Below are positions 8,401-13,579 of a stretch of DNA of 25,595 bases, in pieces. The DNA is from Stramenopiles sp. TOSAG23-2 (taxonomy: Eukaryota > Sar): the NCBI GenBank assembly GCA_900128395.1, contig LT649452.1, positions 1 to 25,595 of the forward strand. Reading direction: 5' to 3'. The notes beneath the pieces were generated by a model. That model did not search any database, had not been told where the DNA came from, and was given only the letters and a program-made list of their open reading frames with translations. The translations under genes were made by a program, and so were the position numbers. Within the stretch, counting starts at the first letter, position 1; the number at the start of each line of letters is the position of its first letter.

Positions 8401-10555
8401 TGGTGCATTATTAATTGCCCAAGCGGAGAAAATAATGCCAAATTTACAACAAGCAGCAAATAATTTAGATGCTCCATTAGATGCTGGTGCAAATATTGCT
8501 GAACATGCTACAAAACCAAACACATTCATAGCATTATCCTGCCCAGTTGGTAGTGCCATTGGTACTTTAAATTCACATGTTGATTTGAAATCTAAGGTAC
8601 CGTTTAGTGTGAAAATGCCTGATCCAGAAATTTATACATTAGTATTGATTGCAACTAAATATTGTGCTGAGAAACGTGGTGTTTATTTTGAAAAAGGATT
8701 AGATGTAAAGTTGAAGAAATATTTAGAAGATACATACAGCTCAAAACCAGAGGGTGGTGTCCGATTTATTCAACAATTAGTTGATCAAGCTCTCCTTCGA
8801 AGAAGTGAACGAAGAGCAGCCCATCAAACTGGTCAAAAAGCAAGTATATGTTTGATACCATCTGATTTTGAAATTGGAAAAGAATTAGGTGACCCGGAGG
8901 AAATCAAGAAAATTATGGATGAAGTAAATGGCTTGATTGGCATGTCAAATGCAAAAGAATGGCTAGAAAAAATTAAAAAAAACATTGAATTTGTAAATAT
9001 TACTGGAGATCGCAGAACCATTAAACGATGCTATAATTTAGTCTTGACTGGTGCTCCAGGAACAGGTAAAACGACGTTTGCAAGAATGGTTCATAAATTT
9101 TTAAAAGCACATGGTGTTCTAACTGGGGAATTTATAGAAAAAAATGCATTGGAGCTGAAAGGTGAATACGTTGGAAGTACGACGCCACTTGTGAAAGCAT
9201 GTTTTAAGGATGCGAAAAATGGCACATTGTTTTTGGATGAAGCTTACTCATTAGCTAGTGAAAATGGTGGATCTGGTGATATATTCTCCAAAGAAGCTGT
9301 TCGAACATTGTTAACGGAAACTGAAAACAATCGAACTGGTACAGTCGTCATCATGGCTGGGTATGAAGATAAAATGAAACGATTTATGAGAGAAGATCCA
9401 GGATTACCAAGGCGATTTCCAGAATATTTGCATTTGGAAAACTATAGCACTACTGAAATTGCAGATATTGCAGAATATGTTGCACAAACTCGGTATGGTC
9501 GCCAATTTGAAGATGGTTTGAAAGAAAAACTTGCAAAACATGTTGGGATAACATATCGTCGACAAATTGAAGAACAAAATGGTGGACTTGCAGTGAACCT
9601 TGTACAAGATGCAAATAAAGAGCAACAAAATAGATTATTAAATTCGATAACTGAAGTCCAAGGTGTTGATCGGAAACAGCAATTGTTAGAAGCTGCTACT
9701 ATTTTAACTGCTGAAGATTTTGGTATCGCTGAATTGGGTAAAGGAACACTTGGAGCTGGTGAAATGTTAAAAGCGGAAGCAGAAGAAAAAGTTGGAAACT
9801 TAGTGTCGATGGTAGAAGTTAAGAAGTTTTTCGCCAAAATGAAGAACACTGCTAAATTTGTAGAAAAGACCGGAAATTCTGCTCCATTATTTAGTTGTAT
9901 GAATCTGGTCTTAATGGGCAATGCTGGTACTGGTAAATCTACTACAGCTCGAATTATTGGTGAATATTTGTATGCATATGGCATTTTACAAAGTGGTACT
10001 TTTCATGAAGTAAATGCGTTACATTTAAAGGGACAATATATGGGACAAACAGCACATCGAGTTTCCGAAATTGTGAAAGATGCTTTGGGTGGATGCTTAT
10101 TCATCGATGAAGCGTATAGCTTAGTATCGGATGGAGGAGATTCATATGGACGTGAGGTTGTTCGCACTTTATTAACTGAAGTTGAAAATCATCGATCTGA
10201 ATTATTGGTAATCTTAGCGGGATATGAAGGTCCAATGGAAAACTTGCTTGATGCAGATCCAGGATTGAGAAGACGCTTTAGTACTCGTTTATTATTGCCA
10301 AATTATAGCGGAAAAGAGTTGGCTAAAATTGCAAAATTAGAGGCAAAACGAAAAGGATTATTATTTGAAGAAGGTTTAGAAGAAAATCTTGGAAAGTACA
10401 TTGAATTTGCTCATTTTGATGATATGGAAGATCAAAATGGAGGCCTTGCCGTGAATTTAGTTGAAAGGGCATTAGAGCGTTTGGCAGATCGATTAATTAA
10501 TCAAGACTTGCCTGATGAAGAAATAAGAAAATTAGGTAGGACATTTACAATTTAG
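2486..10555 (+). CDS. giant ankyrin/Tudor-like protein with four CbxX/CfqX-type AAA modules; C-terminus displaced by a 95-bp duplication
   Basis: The frame encodes 2689 residues. In order: an IQ-like motif (AARKIQRYWRS, about 138-150); a poly-Asp stretch (about 350-376); a Tudor/agenet-like domain (about 380-433); a beta-rich, possibly SPRY-like region (about 455-645); a Lys-rich linker; ankyrin repeats (about 685-810); a Cys/His cluster CWSC...CKQLH...CDAH (about 1124-1161); then four AAA modules. Walker A motifs start at residues 1535 (GNPGTGKR), 1926 (GNEGVGKS), 2189 (GAPGTGKT) and 2478 (GNAGTGKS). Modules 3 and 4 have intact Walker B (LFLDEAYSL, LFIDEAYSL) and a DPGLxRRF arginine segment. 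Module 1 has Arg after the Walker lysine, and module 2 has LLIAQAEK where DE is expected, so both look degenerate. CbxX/CfqX AAA proteins are ATP-driven remodelling motors; the substrate here is unknown. The stop at 10553-10555 lies in the second copy of a tandem duplication, and the ancestral end continues at 10631-11166. Spliced, the protein would have 2861 residues. Confidence 0.9.
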   Translation: MSSITVLERKKNDIDLAVMSYSYAYSSCVENERLKHRNIGRSATQHVQQSLKSFKQQWVMYKLENCFSCFCEGKKYANQLTFARVDGVINAKINYNMDNNNYNDENWKTFFAIPIQRWFKKVHAVEIKVLKDKNENEFIAARKIQRYWRSIFPKNIIKNTLNKAKNLKDFCDIASAMEYKDQGKTLLAVSRIIIHSKYFKETYNFQTVPDYLVKLVEKIYSKVHKLTKVWNNMATKSNNNNNSSSSIGSDAFYHYRCKIGSRALYKIISWILKIDHQNTSKLSNKEDVKRIYSIFKKTMKMGDIIKAGTTNEISIENDNNNNNSNKEINDGNFVKVNNQLIDESFELNSEDSDDDIATDEVLSSSDDDDDDDDDNDMPKYRVGDRIEAKVSGWKKYYGGEVIFVNEDDETYDLKFDNGERKRGVDVKYIRQIGEKTSKSEKKSKIKQKQKKLKEITWSKKTNLRPISNSRNDFTIGFNKSSNNWESVISDTKLKIPKGYNMKISFDVPDPCDGTNTWGYCVCVGKDKKTHTTNFEKSFPGAVNDSIGFSWILLDGGLLHDGKKKDIYHQKKSKLTKGQNGYIIIDPTATTPSGHFQCYGNDGTKFFSGGQWWDNGMYLSIYISKKSALNLKVELVSSGKTKGKKISSRKKKSKEKKKTKKGKRRNKSFDQAKFNAVKKKHGNNDDALVKCCKDGTFDEAKLLIDGGMDVNRKAPTIYDNTALTRAAASGKLEICKYLLNECGADVNLGGYKNRSALIMCCWEGHENIVKFFLEQPDIEVTLTRPDETGVTPLSKAKTTKIRNLVQFRIDNKPKKKKRLTKRKSSTKKRSVTNNGSSRKGNQILDIKELDLNTDINTEDGAEKLLDAISRTLILRGAQNLTSFGMKLTDLVDILSDSKTGRKTIANNTVNARIDTFSTLTNKTLLCAELSDDGKKVIFVALANKTDAVKFEYRGKTSTAGSWTKLSATYNATEKLWKSSTWSKGNTQYHQRLSINGEVVDTTDEAEALSRKPMSYAEQIESQKVRNKIISLYRCYDPISLELVEQDLDELDGVKEEQEFLETLQKEFSTIEKPIENVIDLKLKNEWDLEEYGDIEDFLRDYREYFTCDGKEINDEMTMSLWPGSKCWSCGKTGTICKQLHPKSANKSRNDAYAKNGWFAVCDAHKTYNPDASKNYGPLPDTGTEFDGDSIIALKPGIADEVYKEYVGYLLSKKFPMKTKPIEKKKSLALLKAEREQRQKSIVAAKTSLKILEIMAENLKKLKNGVDQTDNSSNAMKIFFRDLFGYIVCTVIPTIGNEDKTLIKSAEWAIIPLLNSLSKTNEFDMKKIEPFMILYFHPYKTIHDKIKSKSILSKLNCIQKFFSLHSPKVFAAIEARRRLKIFIKRLRVMKKRGTIGKIDFYEIWNAIVEYKDEEENKKNKSTGNIDDTNLKLAIEGLIQTTLRRRAPEIRKEAAMRLKEDESKRASMHSKSAYTQRIINMMGFRSREADKIGDLCAMQEKLVGFEEVKSFCNAIVEDALGRNTLNENRPLRHVLISGNPGTGKRTAAYLFAKWFYYTQAKKKRSLSKKDVKFPAKGSKCKLAKDYKKDKEAEKGPLKPGEIAVIETGSTHSTAVTIKGWSYKVNILVPVVNKAGECINIYNIDDLEEQIETNDEKFVTFYWSIINPDEVKEKKTLMKVSALLTMALAKQIRVIIGAHDVVIQRLAPLPCYRAFEASVMKLPILSSSNLAKISLMRLEEKGYSLAADDDRRNRLSTMKRIVRSKYDSASIQARNAYLADDCIELAISRKNRRILENIEERNDYDKAPLVLTVTDFDVKTTTAQERDRLRKDIDEKIESMLGWGVEEEHGTPRWWFARMRELIEQAENDEHNLELEDILENTSISKSQDDQKDDLAPPKIKLKRSISYDDEAGIQTSSLRPWEFNTIIEGNEGVGKSLFAQVATEFLFAYSILPTNKMMKQIGQPSMAFDTLKKTDGALLIAQAEKIMPNLQQAANNLDAPLDAGANIAEHATKPNTFIALSCPVGSAIGTLNSHVDLKSKVPFSVKMPDPEIYTLVLIATKYCAEKRGVYFEKGLDVKLKKYLEDTYSSKPEGGVRFIQQLVDQALLRRSERRAAHQTGQKASICLIPSDFEIGKELGDPEEIKKIMDEVNGLIGMSNAKEWLEKIKKNIEFVNITGDRRTIKRCYNLVLTGAPGTGKTTFARMVHKFLKAHGVLTGEFIEKNALELKGEYVGSTTPLVKACFKDAKNGTLFLDEAYSLASENGGSGDIFSKEAVRTLLTETENNRTGTVVIMAGYEDKMKRFMREDPGLPRRFPEYLHLENYSTTEIADIAEYVAQTRYGRQFEDGLKEKLAKHVGITYRRQIEEQNGGLAVNLVQDANKEQQNRLLNSITEVQGVDRKQQLLEAATILTAEDFGIAELGKGTLGAGEMLKAEAEEKVGNLVSMVEVKKFFAKMKNTAKFVEKTGNSAPLFSCMNLVLMGNAGTGKSTTARIIGEYLYAYGILQSGTFHEVNALHLKGQYMGQTAHRVSEIVKDALGGCLFIDEAYSLVSDGGDSYGREVVRTLLTEVENHRSELLVILAGYEGPMENLLDADPGLRRRFSTRLLLPNYSGKELAKIAKLEAKRKGLLFEEGLEENLGKYIEFAHFDDMEDQNGGLAVNLVERALERLADRLINQDLPDEEIRKLGRTFTI

Positions 10556-10644
10556 TTGAAAGGGCATTAGAGCGTTTGGCAGATCGATTAATTAATCAAG
10601 ACTTGCCTGATGAAGAAATAAGAAAATTAGGTAGGACATTTACA
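10455..10644 (+). repeat. 95-bp perfect tandem duplication in the 3' end of the AAA giant; possible duplication-born intron
   Basis: Copy 1 is 10455-10549 and copy 2 is 10550-10644, with identical sequence. Because 95 is not a multiple of three, the second copy shifts the frame and gives a TAG at 10553-10555. The unit contains attaggtagg, so AG|GT occurs at the same place in both copies. Removing 10536-10630, which begins with gtagg and ends with attag, deletes exactly 95 bp, obeys the GT...AG rule and restores the original frame (RKLG|RTFTAADF). The segment also holds attaattaatc, usable as a branch-point-like sequence. The duplication is seen directly; splicing is inference. Confidence 0.95.
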
Positions 10645-10941
10645 GCAGCAGATTTTGATATTGATTTTACGAAAAATATATCAACCACCATGAAGAAAAA
10701 ACGCAGCAGCAGTAGAAAACATGGTTGCAAACACAATGCATGTGATGTAAGTGATAACAATCATAACCACAACTATCCTCGGAATCAGCCAGTAGCACCA
10801 AACAGTAATTTAACCGTTTTTGCCCCACCAATTCTTACAGTGAGGACTCGTCCACCTAGAGTTAAAAAAACTCCAGGTGGCGGTGGATCCAATTCACGAG
10901 TAAAAGAAGCACCAACTCAAGAACAAGTTGAAGAAGAATAT

Positions 10942-10973
<32 letters not shown>

Positions 10974-11166
10974 TAGGAAAGAAATGACCGAAGCAGAAGC
11001 ACTGGAAAAATTGAAAGAAATCGGAGTATGCCCACAAAGTTATCAATGGATTCGTGGAATTTATGAAAATCAAACATGTCAGAAATGCAATTGTCCATTT
11101 AATAATGGATATCGTTGTGCTGGTGGTACACATTATGTCTGCATATCATGCGTTAATTCGGCATAA
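10631..11166 (+). CDS. C-terminal part of the AAA giant, displaced or second exon: acidic tract and Cys-rich zinc-binding-like tail
   Basis: This frame is open from 10540 to the stop at 11166 and has no ATG near its 5' end, so it is unlikely to be an independent gene. Directly after the AAA4 helical region it reads RTFTAADFDID, which matches the end of AAA module 3 (ILTAEDFGIAEL). This shows it is the ancestral continuation of the 2486 gene. Beyond that come a basic segment (KKKRSSSRKHGCKHNAC), a Pro-rich stretch, a Glu-rich run around 10935-10985, and a Cys-rich end with CPQSYQW, CQKCNCPF, YRCAGGTHYVC and ISC. The spaced Cys/His pairs suggest one or two zinc ions in a treble-clef-like fold. 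It is either exon 2 after removal of 10536-10630 or a broken remnant of a truncated gene. Confidence 0.75.
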
Positions 11167-11202
11167 AGAGAGGTGGGTGGAATATATAAAAAATTAAGTT
11201 AA

Positions 11203-11420
11203 AATATTGAGTATTTTAAAATAAAATATGCAACACGTATATGATTACTTTTAATTACGCGATTTAGATGGATAATTCGAACCGAAACTTACACCACTAT
11301 CCTTTTTTTTTAATATTGAGTATTTTAAAATAAAATATGCAACACGTATATGATTACTTTTAATTACGCGATTTAGATGGATAATTCGAACCGAAACTTA
11401 CACCACTATCCTTTTTTTTT
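11203..11420. repeat. 109-bp perfect tandem duplication
   Basis: Copy 1 is 11203-11311 and copy 2 is 11312-11420, identical including the nine-T run at each end. Copy 2 carries the last 19 codons and stop of the small minus-strand gene (stop at 11360-11362). Copy 1 lies downstream as a non-coding duplicate of that 3' end, in the tail-to-tail gap with the AAA giant. Confidence 0.95.
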
Positions 11421-11665
11421 CCAAAATCTGTACGTGGATCCAATCTAACTGGTAAGATAGATCTTAATGGTCTTTGCTTACGTGGGACTTTTTGAAAGCA
11501 TCTTGGTGGAGGCCTTGGTTTAATTGGTGATGTATTTGTTACTAGCATTGATTTTGTAGGTGTTATATGTGTTCCCATACCCATTTGGCCCATCCATGCG
11601 CCTTGTGCAGATTCTGGATACCAAAATGCTTTTCCTTGTGTTGTATGATTGACTAAATCTGACAT
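11360..11665 (-). CDS. small basic protein of unknown function (101 residues)
   Basis: An ATG at 11665 opens a 101-residue frame ending at TAA 11362-11360. The N-terminal half has an aromatic, Met/Gly-rich stretch (GKAFWYPESAQGAWMGQMGMG). The middle is proline- and arginine-rich (KPRPPPRCFQKVPRKQRPL) and the end is Ser/Lys-rich. There is no signal peptide or membrane segment. Composition is protein-like and unlike the flanking AT-rich DNA, which supports coding. The short, basic, proline-punctuated character is common in small cytoskeletal or axonemal proteins, but I recognise no family. The 3' end has been duplicated downstream (copy 1 of the 109-bp repeat), leaving this frame unaffected. 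Confidence 0.6.
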   Translation of the reverse strand: MSDLVNHTTQGKAFWYPESAQGAWMGQMGMGTHITPTKSMLVTNTSPIKPRPPPRCFQKVPRKQRPLRSILPVRLDPRTDFGKKKDSGVSFGSNYPSKSRN

Positions 11666-12426
11666 TTTTTATGTTATATTGGTAAATAACCACGGTTCGT
11701 AATATGTACATATACATATATATACATTTGCTATCGTTGTGTCTCTGATGTCCATAGACGACTATATATATTTTTATGTTTAATTTTTGGACATAATAAA
11801 ATAATTGATTCGTTACTTGATTGAATTGATGATTGATAAAAAAAATTAGAAGAAGAAGACACACATTATAAAATACCTTATTGTTTTAACATAATTTTGA
11901 GCAACTTATAGCTATAAATATTTGATAGGTAGATCTTGGAAGATAATAAATCCATAAAATCCAAAAATGACCAATGTTAATTGGATGAAAATATCTAGAA
12001 TATCCGATTTATGGTATTACCTATATAAATATATATTTATGGTATACTAAATCTGTACTAATTAGACCACGCCTGTTTTGAGGAGAGTTTCATCCGTCTT
12101 ATTTACAAGGATTAACATGGGAATAGGACTACAGTATAAAAATGGAAGGAAGCCAAAGCATAAATAAAAAATAAAAAAAAAAATCTTCTTCTTCTAAAAA
12201 TACATTTTTTAATCCTCTTTTTGCACGGATATATACATGTATATATATATTGATGTACACATCATGAACGTAAGAAATGTGTACATACATGTTTTTCTGT
12301 TCATAACTGTATTGCTGACATTCATTCGTTGCCCCGCAGTTGTATATGGAAAGAATACCACATGGGATATACATATATAAAACGATAAGTGCAAAACAAA
12401 AAAAACAAAACAAAAAAACAGGCAAC
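11666..12426. promoter_or_regulatory. divergent intergenic region between the 101-residue protein gene and the 12427 gene
   Basis: About 760 bp between two divergent starts, AT-rich with several TA runs (11705-11730, 12025-12050, 12225-12250). A short less AT-rich patch lies at about 12060-12130 (ccacgcctgttttgaggaga). The small frames here on either strand have low-complexity Ile/Tyr/Phe content expected of non-coding AT-rich DNA. Promoters for both genes are presumed but not identifiable. Confidence 0.4.
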
Positions 12427-13416
12427 ATGGAGGAGAATATATTTGATGATATAATAATAACTAAGAAACATACAAAAACAAAAAACAATAATAAAAAGAA
12501 TGTATCAACGAAGAAAAAGAAATATGTAGTAACAACAAAAAATGAATTTGATGATATATTTATTTCAGATAAACGGAAGAAAATAATAGAATTAGAACGA
12601 AAAATACAAGAGGAAGAAAATGAACAAAGATTGAAAGAAATGGAAAGAAAAAGACCAAAAACACCTTTGTTATTACAACGAAAAACAATACCGTGGATAG
12701 AAATCAATAAATCCTTCCAATTTTTACGATTAGAGCGTTGGAGAACACCATCATCATTTCCCAATGGTGTAAAATTATTAAAGAAATGGTTAGTGAACAA
12801 TAATGAATTATTATCAAGAAGTTTTTATCAATATAAATTAAAAAAACTTGCATTTGAAAATTTTTGTATTCATGCCTTTCAAACAAATGTACAGAATCTT
12901 GAATTAGCAAGAATATTAGCAAAACAACATAAATTAAAAAGACATCAAAAAGAAATAGAATATGAAGTAAGATGTGGCAATTCATTTAATTTAACTATGG
13001 AATCAACCAGGAAACGTATGAGATTGCTTTTAAAATGTTGGTATAATTTTGTATCTGATCAAAAAATTGACAATACTGACAATATAAAATGGAATAGATA
13101 TATTAGATATAAACGTAGTAAAATGTTATCCAAAGAAGAAGAAATTAAATTAATAGAAAGTCGAATATCATCTGACAATTATGATGTAGATAATAGTTTT
13201 CAAACATCAATGTCTGTTACACATCCATATAAAGTACGAGAGGCACTTGTCGGAATTGGCATGGAGCCATGGCAAGAACATGCAAAAAATGCTAAGCATT
13301 TACATAAAATGGAGGAAAGAATTTACAAAACAAAATATGCTGGTTATCAATCTAGTATTTTTGATACATTTAATCAGACGGCATTAGGAAGAGATGATAC
13401 CTATGAGAGGGACTGA
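12427..13416 (+). CDS. basic helix-rich protein of unknown function (329 residues)
   Basis: I place the start at 12427 (caacATGGAG), which has A at -3 and G at +4. A weaker ATG 87 bases upstream would add a low-complexity leader (MYMERIPHG...KQKKQNKKTGN). The protein begins MEENIFDD, then a Lys-rich segment, then a long charged helical region (KKIIELERKIQEEENEQRLKEM) that looks like a short coiled coil. The middle carries repeated Trp/Phe-containing amphipathic stretches (LLKKWLVNN, FYQYKLKKLAFENF, LLKCWYNFVS), distantly like Sfi1-type centrin-binding repeats. The C-terminus (TKYAGYQSSIFDTFNQTALGRDDTYERD) is more compact. No signal peptide, membrane span or catalytic motif is seen. It lies tail-to-tail with the dynamin gene. 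A cytoskeletal or basal-body role is only a guess. Confidence 0.7.
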   Translation: MEENIFDDIIITKKHTKTKNNNKKNVSTKKKKYVVTTKNEFDDIFISDKRKKIIELERKIQEEENEQRLKEMERKRPKTPLLLQRKTIPWIEINKSFQFLRLERWRTPSSFPNGVKLLKKWLVNNNELLSRSFYQYKLKKLAFENFCIHAFQTNVQNLELARILAKQHKLKRHQKEIEYEVRCGNSFNLTMESTRKRMRLLLKCWYNFVSDQKIDNTDNIKWNRYIRYKRSKMLSKEEEIKLIESRISSDNYDVDNSFQTSMSVTHPYKVREALVGIGMEPWQEHAKNAKHLHKMEERIYKTKYAGYQSSIFDTFNQTALGRDDTYERD

Positions 13417-13546
13417 GAGATTTTAAAATATTTAATTTTTACATCTGTGTATTATAAGTGCGTGTAGAAATACTTTTAATTCTCAAAAAAATTTACGAAG
13501 TCACGAATCACGTATATTATATACAAACATTTTACAATCTTTACAA

Positions 13547-13563
13547 CGCACACACACACACAC
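13547..13563. repeat. (CA)n run between convergent genes
   Basis: A 17-base CA-rich run beginning gcacaca, just downstream of the dynamin stop and within the 163-bp gap between the convergent 12427 and dynamin genes, probably in 3' untranslated sequence. Confidence 0.8.
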
Positions 13564-13579
13564 CCTTTTCTTTTATCTT

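Noticed and set aside
9442-9984. 180-residue minus-strand frame
   Set aside because: It is antisense to the conserved AAA3-AAA4 region, which has clear Walker motifs.
10576-11166. Independent gene starting within the second copy of the 95-bp duplication
   Set aside because: The supposed start is TTG, not ATG. The encoded sequence continues the last AAA module and is better read as the displaced C-terminus of the large gene.
11268-11290. tRNA B-box-like sequence on the minus strand (ggttcgaat)
   Set aside because: The flanking bases do not form a T-arm or acceptor stem, and the second copy of this segment is coding (SFGSNYP). No other tRNA signature was found in the window.
11203-11420. A second duplication-born intron in the 109-bp repeat
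   Set aside because: The unit contains no AG|GT on either strand, and the small gene stops inside copy 2, so no frame needs restoring.
12340-12426. Upstream ATG for the 12427 gene
   Set aside because: It adds a low-complexity Lys/Asn/Ile leader, and its context is weaker than that of the ATG at 12427.
12129-12800. 223-residue minus-strand frame rich in Phe, Ile and Ser
   Set aside because: It lies opposite the 5' half of the 12427 gene, and its composition is what the reverse complement of Lys/Glu/Asn codons gives.
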